Source: Cellulosimicrobium cellulans
GTDB lineage: Bacteria > Actinomycetota > Actinomycetes > Actinomycetales > Cellulomonadaceae
Direction: 5' to 3'
Assembly (NCBI RefSeq): GCF_006539945.1
Contig: NZ_BJNZ01000015.1
Span: 39,864-103,863, forward strand
DNA length: 64,000 nucleotides
Position 1 is the first letter of the stretch; every line of letters starts with the position of its first letter. The position numbers and the translations under genes are program-made. The notes beneath the pieces are model-generated. The model saw only the letters and a list, made by a program, of their open reading frames with translations, did not search any database and had not been told where the DNA came from. Below are positions 34,095-42,440 of this stretch, in pieces.

Positions 34095-35300
34095 GTGACC
34101 GAGAACGACGCGAGAGCTGCCGCGCGGGACGGCGCGAGCACGCCCCCCGACCTCCCCGACGTCGCCGGCGGCCCCGACGACGCCCCACTGCTTCAGCTCG
34201 TGACTCCGGCCGGCGCCCGCGTCACGACCCCCGAGACGGACGGCTACCGCGAGCGCGTCGCCCACCTGGACGCCGCCGCCCTGCGCGGCCTCTACCGCGA
34301 CATGGTGCTCACGCGCCGCTTCGACGACGAGGCGACGTCGCTCCAGCGCCAGGGCGAGCTCGGCCTGTTCGCGCAGTCGAAGGGTCAGGAGGCCGCGCAG
34401 ATCGGCTCCGGCCGTGCGCTCGCGCCGCAGGACTACGTCTTCCCCTCCTACCGCGAGCACGGCGTCTCGCACGTCCGCGGGATCGACCCGACGGCGCGCC
34501 TGCGGCTGTTCCGCGGCGTCGACCACGGCGGCTGGGACCCGACCGTCCACAACGTGCACCTGTACACGCTCGTCATCGGGTCGCACGCGCTGCACGCGAC
34601 CGGGTACGCGATGGGCGTCCAGCGCGACGGCCTCGTCGGGTCGGGGGACCCGGAGCGAGACACGGCCGTCGTCACGTACTTCGGCGACGGCGCGACGTCG
34701 CAGGGCGACGTCAACGAGGCGCTCGTGTTCGCGGCCGTGAACAACGCGCCCGTCGTGTTCTTCTGCCAGAACAACCAGTGGGCGATCTCCGAGCCCACCA
34801 CCAAGCAGACGCGCGTGCCGCTCTACCGCCGCGGCGGCGGGTTCGGCGTCCCGAGCGTCCGGGTCGACGGCAACGACGTCCTCGCGTGCTACGCCGTGAC
34901 CGCGGAGGCGCTCGAGCGGGCGCGGTCCGGCGGCGGCCCGACCTTCGTCGAGGCGTTCACCTACCGCATGGGCGCGCACACGACGTCGGACGACCCGACC
35001 AAGTACCGCTCGCGGGCCCAGGAGGAGTACTGGCGCCGTCGCGACCCGATCGACCGGCTCGAGAACCTGCTCCGCGCCGAGGACGCGTGGGACGACGCGT
35101 TCGCCGCCGACCTCGCGGCCGAGGCCGACGCGCTCGGCGAGCGGCTGCGCGACGAGGTCCGCGCGCTCGCCGCGCCCGACCCGTCCACCATGTTCGACCA
35201 CGTCTACGCCACCCCGAACGCCGTGGTCGAGCGCGAGAAGGCGTGGTTCGCCGACTACCAGCAGTCCTTCGAGGAGCCGGCCGCGGAGGTGGCCCGATGA
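34095..35300 (+). CDS. 2-oxoacid dehydrogenase E1 component, alpha subunit
   Basis: This 401-residue TPP-binding subunit of an alpha2-beta2-type E1 has the thiamine motif G-D-G-A-T-S-Q-G-D-V-N-E-A...N-N (197-227), S-Y-R-E-H-G before it and the R-Y-R-S-like phosphorylation-loop region Y-R-S-R-A-Q. E1 decarboxylates a 2-oxoacid and transfers the acyl group to lipoyl-E2. In actinobacteria with a single-chain pyruvate E1, such alpha/beta pairs are usually branched-chain 2-oxoacid dehydrogenases, but pyruvate cannot be excluded. The 4-bp overlap with the beta gene (ATGA) and the operon with E2 are clear. Start ATG has AAGGAGAG upstream. Confidence 0.92.
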   Translation: MTENDARAAARDGASTPPDLPDVAGGPDDAPLLQLVTPAGARVTTPETDGYRERVAHLDAAALRGLYRDMVLTRRFDDEATSLQRQGELGLFAQSKGQEAAQIGSGRALAPQDYVFPSYREHGVSHVRGIDPTARLRLFRGVDHGGWDPTVHNVHLYTLVIGSHALHATGYAMGVQRDGLVGSGDPERDTAVVTYFGDGATSQGDVNEALVFAAVNNAPVVFFCQNNQWAISEPTTKQTRVPLYRRGGGFGVPSVRVDGNDVLACYAVTAEALERARSGGGPTFVEAFTYRMGAHTTSDDPTKYRSRAQEEYWRRRDPIDRLENLLRAEDAWDDAFAADLAAEADALGERLRDEVRALAAPDPSTMFDHVYATPNAVVEREKAWFADYQQSFEEPAAEVAR

Positions 35301-36289
35301 GCGAGAACAAGACCCTGACCCTCGCCCGCGCGATCAACGAGGGCCTGCGCCGGTCGCTCGAGACCGACCCGAAGGTCCTGCTCATGGGCGAGGACATCGG
35401 CGCGCTCGGCGGCGTGTTCCGCGTGACGGACGGGCTCCAGAAGGACTTCGGCGAGGACCGGGTGGTCGACACGCCGCTCGCGGAGTCCGGCATCCTCGGC
35501 ACGGCGATCGGCCTCGCGCTGCGCGGCTACCGCCCGGTCTGCGAGATCCAGTTCGACGGCTTCATCTTCCCCGCGTACGACCAGATCACGACGCAGCTCG
35601 CGAAGATGGGCTACCGGTCGGGCGGAAAGCTCCAGGTGCCCGTCGTGATCCGCGTGCCGTACGGCGGCGGGATCGGCGCCGTCGAGCACCACAGCGAGAG
35701 CCCCGAGGCGCTGTTCGCGCACACCGCGGGTCTGCGCGTCGTGTCGCCGTCCACGCCGCAGGACGCGTACACGATGATCCAGGAGGCCGTCGCCTCGCCC
35801 GACCCGGTGCTGTTCTTCGAGCCCAAGGGTCGCTACTGGGAGAAGGGGCCGGTCGAGACCGCCGGGCGTGGCGAGGGCGCGACCGTGCTCGACCGCGCGC
35901 GCGTCGTCCGCCCCGGGACCGACCTCACGCTCGTCGCCTACGGCCCGACCGTCGCGACCGCGCTCCGGGCCGCCGCCGCGGCCGAGCAGGAGGGGCGCAG
36001 CGTCGAGGTCGTCGACCTGCGCAGCATCTCCCCGCTCGACACCGCGACGGTCGTGGAGTCCGTCCGCCGGACCGGGCGCTGCGTCGTCGTGCACGAGGCC
36101 CCGACCTACCTGGGCTCGGGCGCCGAGGTCGCCGCGCGCGTGACGGAGGAGTGCTTCTACTCGCTCGAGGCGCCCGTGCTGCGCGTCGGCGGGTTCCACA
36201 CCCCGTACCCCGTCGCCAAGATCGAGCACGACTACCTGCCGAGCCTCGACCGCGTGCTCGACGCCGTCGACCGCGCGTTCGCGTTCTGA
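35297..36289 (+). CDS. 2-oxoacid dehydrogenase E1 component, beta subunit
   Basis: This 330-residue transketolase-like beta subunit forms the E1 active site with the alpha chain. Its signatures are M-G-E-D-I-G-A-L-G-G-V-F-R-V-T near the start, E-I-Q-F-D-G-F-I-F-P-A-Y-D-Q, and H-H-S-E-S-P-E-A-L-F with the conserved histidine. The C-terminal half has V-V-D-L-R-S-I-S-P-L-D. The ATG overlaps the alpha stop by 4 bp. Substrate as for the alpha subunit, most likely branched-chain 2-oxoacids or pyruvate. Confidence 0.93.
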   Translation: MSENKTLTLARAINEGLRRSLETDPKVLLMGEDIGALGGVFRVTDGLQKDFGEDRVVDTPLAESGILGTAIGLALRGYRPVCEIQFDGFIFPAYDQITTQLAKMGYRSGGKLQVPVVIRVPYGGGIGAVEHHSESPEALFAHTAGLRVVSPSTPQDAYTMIQEAVASPDPVLFFEPKGRYWEKGPVETAGRGEGATVLDRARVVRPGTDLTLVAYGPTVATALRAAAAAEQEGRSVEVVDLRSISPLDTATVVESVRRTGRCVVVHEAPTYLGSGAEVAARVTEECFYSLEAPVLRVGGFHTPYPVAKIEHDYLPSLDRVLDAVDRAFAF

Positions 36290-36343
36290 CGCGACCGTAG
36301 CGACCTCGACAGCGCCGACCGGGACCACCAGGAGGACCACGCA

Positions 36344-37807
36344 GTGCCCACCTTCGAGAAGTTCAACCTCCCCGACGCGGGCGAGGGCCTCACCGAGGCC
36401 GAGATCGTGCACTGGCACGTCGCCGTCGGCGACGCCGTGACGGTCAACCAGACGATCGTCGAGATCGAGACGGCCAAGTCGCTCGTCGAGCTGCCGTCCC
36501 CGTACACGGGCGTCGTCACGGAGATCCTCGCGCCCGAGGGGACGACGGTCGAGGTCGGGGTGCCGATCATCGTCGTGGACACCGACCCGTCCGGTGCCGC
36601 GCCGGCGCCGAGCGCGCCTGCCGGCGTCGTGCCCGACGGCGCGGACGCGGCCTCGGCGCCCGCCTCGCCCCCGGGTACGGCGACGGAGGGCGCGACGCCC
36701 GCCGCGGCCGGCGGCTCCGGCTCGGTGCTCGTGGGGTACGGCACGGTGGAGGCGGGCACGGCCCGTCGCCGTCGCCGTGCTCCGGACGCGGCCCCGGCCG
36801 TCGCGCCGGCCGCAGCCGTCCCGGTTCCTGCCCCGGCACCCGCCGCCGTGCCCGCGGCGAGCGCGCCGACCCCCGCGCCCGCCGCCGTCGGGCACGTGCA
36901 CCTGCCCGTGCTCGCGAAGCCGCCGGTGCGCAAGCTCGCCAAGGACCTGGGCGTCGACCTCGCGAGCGTCGCCGGCACCGGGCCGGGCGGGATCGTCACG
37001 CGCGAGGACGTGCAGGCGTACCGCGAGCAGGCGAAGGCGCAGCCGCTCGCGACGTACGCCGACGACGACCAGCCGTGGCTCGCGTCGGGCGCGGTCACCG
37101 CGGACGGCCGTCAGACGCGCGTCCCGGTGAAGTCGGTGCGCAAGCGCACGGCCGAGGCGATGGTCACGAGCGCGTTCACCGCCCCCCACGTCACGGTCTT
37201 CCACACGGTCGACGTCACCAAGACCATGCGGCTCGTGCACACGCTGCGCGAGGACCGGGAGTTCACCGACGTGCGCGTCACCCCGCTGCTGGTCACCGCC
37301 AAGGCGCTGCTCCTCGCCGTGCGGCGGCACCCGGAGATCAACGCGAGCTGGGACGACGCCGCGCAGGAGATCGTCTACAAGCACTACGTGAACCTGGGGA
37401 TCGCGGCCGCGACGCCGCGCGGGCTCGTGGTGCCGAACATCAAGGACGCGCACCGCCTCGACCTGCACGGCCTCGCGGGCGAGATCGCGGACCTCACCGC
37501 GACCGCGCGGGCGGGCCGCACGTCGCCCACCGACATGTCCGACGGCACGATCACGATCACGAACGTGGGCGTGTTCGGCATCGACACGGGGACGCCGATC
37601 CTCAACCCGGGCGAGGCCGCGATCCTCGCGTTCGGCGCGATCCGCGAGCAGCCGTGGGTCCACAAGGGCAAGATCAAGAAGCGCTGGGTCACGCAGCTCG
37701 CGCTGAGCTTCGACCACCGTCTCGTCGACGGCGAGCTCGGCGCGCGCGTCCTGGCCGACGTCGCGAAGGTGCTCGAGGACCCGGCCCGAGGGCTCGTCTG
37801 GGGCTGA
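36344..37807 (+). CDS. Dihydrolipoamide acyltransferase (E2)
   Basis: This 487-residue E2 carries one N-terminal lipoyl domain with the lipoylated Lys45 in E-T-A-K-S-L-V-E, a long Ala/Pro linker, an E1/E3-binding domain (about 189-226, R-K-L-A-K-D-L-G-V-D) and the catalytic acyltransferase domain. The catalytic D-H-R-L-V-D-G motif is near residue 460. A GTG start at 36344 lies a few bases after AGGAGGACC. No E3 gene follows, so lipoamide dehydrogenase must be encoded elsewhere. A cluster of 21-bp repeats begins 21 bp past its stop. Confidence 0.93.
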   Translation: MPTFEKFNLPDAGEGLTEAEIVHWHVAVGDAVTVNQTIVEIETAKSLVELPSPYTGVVTEILAPEGTTVEVGVPIIVVDTDPSGAAPAPSAPAGVVPDGADAASAPASPPGTATEGATPAAAGGSGSVLVGYGTVEAGTARRRRRAPDAAPAVAPAAAVPVPAPAPAAVPAASAPTPAPAAVGHVHLPVLAKPPVRKLAKDLGVDLASVAGTGPGGIVTREDVQAYREQAKAQPLATYADDDQPWLASGAVTADGRQTRVPVKSVRKRTAEAMVTSAFTAPHVTVFHTVDVTKTMRLVHTLREDREFTDVRVTPLLVTAKALLLAVRRHPEINASWDDAAQEIVYKHYVNLGIAAATPRGLVVPNIKDAHRLDLHGLAGEIADLTATARAGRTSPTDMSDGTITITNVGVFGIDTGTPILNPGEAAILAFGAIREQPWVHKGKIKKRWVTQLALSFDHRLVDGELGARVLADVAKVLEDPARGLVWG

Positions 37808-37827
37808 CCCCCCCGCGTCCTCCGGCC

Positions 37828-37890
37828 GAGGTAGAGCCCTGGTTGGTCGAGGTAGAGCCCTGGTCTGCCGAGGTAGAGCCCTGGTCACCG
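37828..37890 (+). repeat. 21-bp tandem repeat array, three units
   Basis: Three exact-length units (37828-37848, 37849-37869, 37870-37890), each GAGGTAGAGCCCTGGT plus five variable bases. They lie just downstream of the E2 gene, in the opposite orientation to the array at 38231-38314. Confidence 0.95.
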
Positions 37891-37922
37891 TGCCCGACGG
37901 CGCATGGTCGGGTGGGGTGGTC

Positions 37923-38013
37923 GGGGTGGGTGGTGGTGCCGCGTCTACCATCCGCCGCTCGTTCCTCGCGGCTCCCGCCAGGCCCGCCACGACGCGGCAC
38001 CACCACCCACCCC
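37923..38013. ncRNA. Long perfect hairpin, possible structured RNA
   Basis: Perfect 23-bp inverted repeat (37923-37945 and 37991-38013) with a 45-nt apical region, midway between the two inverted 21-bp repeat arrays. Whether it is transcribed is unknown; it may be a structured RNA or the fold of a mobile DNA unit. Confidence 0.35.
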
Positions 38014-38230
38014 TCCCGGCTTCTGCTCGCCCGGTCCGGGCTTGCCCCGGGCGAACCGCCCGCGCGGCTGGGTGTGTCGTCCCGCGCTGCATGCGCCCTG
38101 GCCGCTCGGGGCCGGCCGACCCGGCGCGCATCGGCGGTCCGACTCCCTCTGGTGGTGACCTGACCGCGTCGGCGGGCAGGCCGCCGTCGGGCCTGACCAA
38201 CCCACCGCGAACCCACACCCCGGGCCTGAG

Positions 38231-38314
38231 ACCCGACCACGGCTCTACCTCGGCCGACCAGGGCTCTACCTCGACCAACCAGGGCTCTACCTCGGCGGAC
38301 CACGGTTCTACCTC
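38231..38314 (-). repeat. 21-bp tandem repeat array, four units, inverted
   Basis: Four 21-bp units (starting at 38231, 38252, 38273 and 38294) of the same family as 37828-37890 but on the opposite strand, so the arrays form an inverted pair around a 340-bp core. They end 49 bp before the GlnR box. Confidence 0.95.
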
Positions 38315-38362
38315 GCGCGGGGCGGGCGCTCACAGCGGTGCCGCACCGGGTGTGCGGAAGAC

Positions 38363-38416
38363 CTCACACGGGCTTAACGGCGGTCGCGCGCCGGGGAAAC
38401 ACGGCGTTCCTAGCGT
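38363..38416 (+). promoter_or_regulatory. GlnR box and -10 element of narK
   Basis: CTCAC-N6-TTAAC-N6-CGCGC-N6-GAAAC (38363-38400) matches the four-half-site, 6-bp-spaced GlnR consensus (GTnAC/GAAAC), the third half-site being weak. TAGCGT, a plausible -10, starts 10 bp later (38411). The same arrangement, down to the spacing, precedes nirB. Confidence 0.72.
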
Positions 38417-38452
38417 CCTGGGTACTGACCGGGACCTGCTGAAGGAGCCGCC

Positions 38453-39961
38453 ATGTCCGCGCCCACGAGCCCCACCACCCACGAGGGTGAGCAGTCCGCA
38501 GAACACCCCTCCGGCCCCGCGACCACCGCGACCGTCGTGGCCCCCGCGCCCGGGGCCACGACCGCCGCCGGGCCGACGAGCGCCTCGACGGCCGGCCGCT
38601 CGACGACGGCCCCGACCCACCGCTCGGGGCGCTGGATCGACCGCTGGGACCCGGAGGACCCGACGTTCTGGCGCGACGGCGGCCGCAAGGTCGCGACACG
38701 CAACCTGGGGATCTCGGTGTTCGCGGAGTTCCTCGGCTTCGCGGTCTGGGCGCTGTGGTCGATCGTCGTGCCGCAGCTCCCCGCCGCCGGGTTCACCTTC
38801 ACGGTCGACCAGCAGTTCTGGCTCATCGCCGTGCCGAGCCTCGTCGGCGCGACGCTGCGCATCCCGTACACGTTCGCGGTGCCGCTGTTCGGCGGCCGCA
38901 ACTGGACCGTGGTCTCCGCGCTGCTGCTCCTGCTCCCGACGGCGGCCCTCGCTGTCGCGGTGCAGGACCCGGGGACGCCGTTCGGCGTGATGCTCGCGGT
39001 CGCGGCGCTCGCCGGCTTCGGCGGCGGCAACTTCGCCTCGTCGATGGCGAACATCTCGTTCTTCTACCCGGAGCGGGAGAAGGGCAAGGCGCTGGGCCTC
39101 AACGCCGCGGGCGGCAACCTGGGGACGGCGGTCGTGCAGCTCGCGGTGCCGCTCGTCATCGTCGCCGGGGCGGGCGTCGCGCTCGAGCGCGCGGGTCTCA
39201 TGATGATCCCGTTCATCCTGCTCGCGGCGTTCCTCGCGTGGCGGTTCATGGACAACCTGTCCACCGCGAAGGCCGACCCGAAGTCGTTCGCCGCCGCGAC
39301 GCGGAACAAGCACACGTGGATCATCTCGTTCCTCTACATCGGGACGTTCGGGTCGTTCATCGGGTACGCCGGGGCGTTCCCCATGCTGCTCAAGGGCCAG
39401 TTCCCCGAGGTGACGCTCTCGATCGCGTTCCTCGGTGCGCTCGTCGGCTCGGTCACGCGGCCGCTCGGCGGCGTCATCGCGGACCGGGTGGGCGGCACGC
39501 GCGTCACCATCGCGTCGTACGGGGTGATGGCGCTCGGGGCGTTCGGTGCGATCCAGGCGCTCCAGTCGCACAGCTTCGGCCTGTTCTTCGCGTCGTTCCT
39601 CGTCCTGTTCGTCGCGACGGGCATCGGCAACGGCTCGACGTACCGGATGATCCCGGCCGTCTTCCAGGCGAGCGCCGTCCCGGGCGGCGCGCTCGACGGG
39701 CCGACGACGGTCGACGCGGCGGCGCTCGACGAGGCCCGGGCCCGCGCCCGCAAGGCCGCGGCCGGGTGCATCGGGATCGCCGGCGCGATCGGCGCCTTCG
39801 GCGGGTTCCTCATCCCGCGCGGGTTCGCGGCGTCGACGAGCCTCGCGGGCTCCCTCGTCCCGGCCCTGTGGACGTTCATCGGGATGTACGCGGTCATGGC
39901 GGTCGTCGCCTGGGCCGTGTACCTGCGCAAGGGGTCGGCGCTCGCGTCGGCCGGGATCTGA
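38453..39961 (+). CDS. narK: Nitrate/nitrite MFS transporter
   Basis: This 502-residue major facilitator of the NarK/NasA (NNP) family has about 12 membrane segments and the nitrate signature glycine-rich motifs A-A-L-A-G-F-G-G-G-N-F-A-S-S-M and N-A-A-G-G-N-L-G. The loop R-P-L-G-G-V-I-A-D-R is the MFS motif. An unusually long Thr/Ala/Ser/Pro-rich N-terminus (about 60 residues) precedes the first helix. AAGGAG lies upstream of the ATG. It is first in an operon with the nitrate reductase genes, under a GlnR box. Confidence 0.93.
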   Translation: MSAPTSPTTHEGEQSAEHPSGPATTATVVAPAPGATTAAGPTSASTAGRSTTAPTHRSGRWIDRWDPEDPTFWRDGGRKVATRNLGISVFAEFLGFAVWALWSIVVPQLPAAGFTFTVDQQFWLIAVPSLVGATLRIPYTFAVPLFGGRNWTVVSALLLLLPTAALAVAVQDPGTPFGVMLAVAALAGFGGGNFASSMANISFFYPEREKGKALGLNAAGGNLGTAVVQLAVPLVIVAGAGVALERAGLMMIPFILLAAFLAWRFMDNLSTAKADPKSFAAATRNKHTWIISFLYIGTFGSFIGYAGAFPMLLKGQFPEVTLSIAFLGALVGSVTRPLGGVIADRVGGTRVTIASYGVMALGAFGAIQALQSHSFGLFFASFLVLFVATGIGNGSTYRMIPAVFQASAVPGGALDGPTTVDAAALDEARARARKAAAGCIGIAGAIGAFGGFLIPRGFAASTSLAGSLVPALWTFIGMYAVMAVVAWAVYLRKGSALASAGI

Positions 39962-39974
39962 GCGGAGGCCGCGA

Positions 39975-42440
39975 GTGCCGTCCGCTCCCACGACTGCCGC
40001 GCCGGGGATGTCTGAGGCCCCCGGCGCGGCACGGGCCGTCACCCCGCCAGCCGTCGCGCCGCGGGGTGCCGACACCCACTGCCCGTACTGCGCGCTGCAG
40101 TGCGGCATGCGGCTGTCCCCCGCGGACGGCGCACTGCCCGACGGCGCGGCGCAGCAGGGCGTGCGGCCCGCCCCGGACGACCGGACGCCGTCGGCCCTGC
40201 CCCCGGTGACGGTCGCCCCCCGCGACTTCCCGACCAACCGCGGCGGCCTGTGCCAGAAGGGCTGGACGAGCGCGACGGTCCTCCGCGCGACGGACCGGAT
40301 CACGACCCCGCTGCTGCGCGGGAGCGACGGCGCGCTGCACCCGGCGTCGTGGGACGCGGCGCTGGACGTCGTGGCGGCCGGGATCTCGCGCGTGCAGGCC
40401 GAGCACGGCCGGGACGCGGTCGCGGTCTTCGGCGGCGGCGGCCTGACGAACGAGAAGGCGTACGCGCTCGGCAAGTTCGCGCGCACGGTGCTGCGGACCG
40501 CGAACATCGACTACAACGGGCGCTTCTGCATGGCGTCGGCGGCTGCGGGCGCCAACCGGGCCTTCGGCGCGGACCGCGGGCTGCCGTTCCCGCTCGCGGA
40601 CCTCGCCGGTGCGGACGCCGTGGTCCTGCTCGGGTCCAACCTCGCCGAGACCATGCCTCCGTCGGTCCAGCACCTCGCGGGCGTGCGCTCGCGCGGCGGG
40701 CTCGTCGTCGTGGACCCGCGCCGCAGCGCGACGGCGGCGCTCACGGGCGAGCCGGGGGACGCCGTCGGGCAGCGTGCCGGCGTGCCCGACGACGGCCGCT
40801 CGACCGGGCGCCCCGTCCCGCCTCCGGGTGCGGGGCCGGTGGGCGACCAGGGCGTGCACCTCCAGCCCGTGCCCGGCACGGACCTGGTGGTGCTGCTCGC
40901 GCTGCTGCACGTCGTGGTCACGGAGGGGCTCGCGGACGCGGAGTACCTCGCCGCGCGCACGTCGGGGTTCGACGACGTCCGGCGATCCGTCATGGCGTGG
41001 TGGCCCGAGCGGGCGGAGACGGTGTGCGGCATCCCGGCCGAGCGGCTGCGGTACGTGGCCCGGATGCTCGCCGCGGCGTCGCCCGCCCGCGGTGGCTCGG
41101 GCGCGTACGTGCTCACGGGCCGCGGCGTCGAGCAGTCGTCGCAGGGCACGGCGACGGTGACGGCCGCGATCAACCTCGCGCTCGCTCTCGGCCTGCCGGG
41201 CCGCGTCGGCTCCGGCTACGGCGCGATCACCGGCCAGGGCAACGGGCAGGGCGGTCGCGAGCACGGGCAGAAGGCCGACCAGCTCCCGGGCTACCGCAAG
41301 ATCGACGACCCGGCCGCCCGGGCGCACGTCGCCGCGGTGTGGGGCGTCGACCCGGAGACGATCCCCGGCCCGGGGATGCCGGCGGTGAGGCTGCTGCAGT
41401 CCTTGGGCGCCCCGCGCCACGGCCGAGACGTGCCTGTCCGCCCCGGATCGGGCCAGAACGGGGGCGGAGAGGCGCTTCTCGGCGGTGCGGGACCGGCCGA
41501 GGTGCGCCCGCGCGCGCTGCTCGTGCACGGGTCGAACGTCGTGGTCAGCGCGCCGGACGCGGACCAGGTCGCCGCGAACCTCAGGGCCCTCGACCTGCTC
41601 GTGGTGTGCGACCTGGTGCCGTCGGAGACGGCTCTGCTCGCCGACGTCGTGCTGCCCGTGACGCAGTGGGCGGAGGAGGAGGGCACCATGACGTCACTCG
41701 AGGGGCGCGTCATCCGCCGCCGTCGCGCGGTCGACGCGCCCGGCGAGGCGCGCTCGGAGCTGTGGATCCTCGCGGAGCTCGCGCGGCGCCTGGGCTCGGA
41801 CGTCTCCTTCCCGACCGACCCCGCCGTCGTCTTCGACGAGCTCGCGCGCGCCAGCGCGGGCGGCGTGGCCGACTACTCGGGCCTGAGCCACGCACGCCTC
41901 GACGCGGACGAGGACGACGGCGGCCCGGGGCTGTACTGGCCCGTCCCGAGCGCGGAGCACCCCGGCACGCCGCGGACGTTCCTCGACCGTTTCGCCACGC
42001 CGGACGGGCGCGCGCGGATGGTCGTCGTCGACCACGTCGGGCCGAGCGACGACGTGCGCCCGGACGCCCCGCTGTACCTCGTCACCGGGCGCGTGCTCCA
42101 GCACTACCAGTCGGGCGCGCAGACGCGCCGCGTGCCGGAGCTCGACCGCCTCGTGCCGGAGCCGTTCGTCGAGCTGCACCCGGTCCTCGGCCTACGGCTC
42201 GGGGTCGGCGACGGCGACCGCGCCCGCCTCACGACGCGCCGCGGCGAGATCGAGGCCGTCGCGCGGTGGACCGACCGGATCCGGCCGGACACCGTCTTCA
42301 TGCCCTTCCACTGGAGCGGGGAGGGCAGCGTCAACCGCGTCACGACCGACGCGACCGACCCGATCTCGGGCATGCCCGAGTTCAAGGTGTGCGCCGTGGA
42401 CGTGCGGCGCGCACCCCGCACCCAGGAGGTGGGCGCATGA
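39975..42440 (+). CDS. Assimilatory nitrate reductase, molybdopterin catalytic subunit
   Basis: This 821-residue bis-MGD oxidoreductase reduces nitrate to nitrite in the cytoplasm. A [4Fe-4S] site is formed by Cys36, Cys39, Cys43 and Cys93. The molybdenum ligand is Cys185 in D-Y-N-G-R-F-C-M-A-S. The C-terminal molydopterin-dinucleotide-binding domain has L-V-T-G-R-V-L-Q-H-Y-Q-S-G. It lacks a Tat signal, as expected for the NasA/NarB assimilatory type. The GTG start has GGAGG 6 bases upstream. The iron-sulfur loop has an insertion (43-93), and residues 483-504 come from a 64-bp palindromic element shared with hemG. Confidence 0.93.
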   Translation: MPSAPTTAAPGMSEAPGAARAVTPPAVAPRGADTHCPYCALQCGMRLSPADGALPDGAAQQGVRPAPDDRTPSALPPVTVAPRDFPTNRGGLCQKGWTSATVLRATDRITTPLLRGSDGALHPASWDAALDVVAAGISRVQAEHGRDAVAVFGGGGLTNEKAYALGKFARTVLRTANIDYNGRFCMASAAAGANRAFGADRGLPFPLADLAGADAVVLLGSNLAETMPPSVQHLAGVRSRGGLVVVDPRRSATAALTGEPGDAVGQRAGVPDDGRSTGRPVPPPGAGPVGDQGVHLQPVPGTDLVVLLALLHVVVTEGLADAEYLAARTSGFDDVRRSVMAWWPERAETVCGIPAERLRYVARMLAAASPARGGSGAYVLTGRGVEQSSQGTATVTAAINLALALGLPGRVGSGYGAITGQGNGQGGREHGQKADQLPGYRKIDDPAARAHVAAVWGVDPETIPGPGMPAVRLLQSLGAPRHGRDVPVRPGSGQNGGGEALLGGAGPAEVRPRALLVHGSNVVVSAPDADQVAANLRALDLLVVCDLVPSETALLADVVLPVTQWAEEEGTMTSLEGRVIRRRRAVDAPGEARSELWILAELARRLGSDVSFPTDPAVVFDELARASAGGVADYSGLSHARLDADEDDGGPGLYWPVPSAEHPGTPRTFLDRFATPDGRARMVVVDHVGPSDDVRPDAPLYLVTGRVLQHYQSGAQTRRVPELDRLVPEPFVELHPVLGLRLGVGDGDRARLTTRRGEIEAVARWTDRIRPDTVFMPFHWSGEGSVNRVTTDATDPISGMPEFKVCAVDVRRAPRTQEVGA
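41422..41485 (+). repeat. 64-bp palindromic element inside the nitrate reductase gene
   Basis: Gap-free 51/64 match to the hemG element (10677-10614), with conserved blocks GTCCGCCCCGGATC, ACGGGGGCGGA and CGCTTCTCGGCGG. It is translated in the same frame as in hemG (V-R-P-G-S-G-Q-N-G-G-G-E-A-L-L-G-G) and sits between conserved blocks of the enzyme. Confidence 0.78.

Larger units (their letters stand above)
37808..38452. other. 645-bp repeat-rich intergenic region
   Basis: No gene with supported start, codon bias and homology was found here. The region is bounded by oppositely oriented 21-bp repeat arrays (37828-37890 and 38231-38314), contains a long hairpin (37923-38013), and ends with the GlnR box and narK promoter. 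The 340 bp between the arrays looks like a small insertion-like unit or a structured RNA locus. Confidence 0.7.

Noticed and set aside
35255..38278. Very long open frame on the minus strand, antisense to the 2-oxoacid dehydrogenase genes
   Set aside because: It is the stop-free antisense expected of high-GC codon bias, with Arg/Asp/Val-rich composition and no recognisable motif.
37828..38314. CRISPR array suggested by regularly spaced repeats
   Set aside because: Units are directly adjacent with no spacers of constant length, and no cas gene is in the window.
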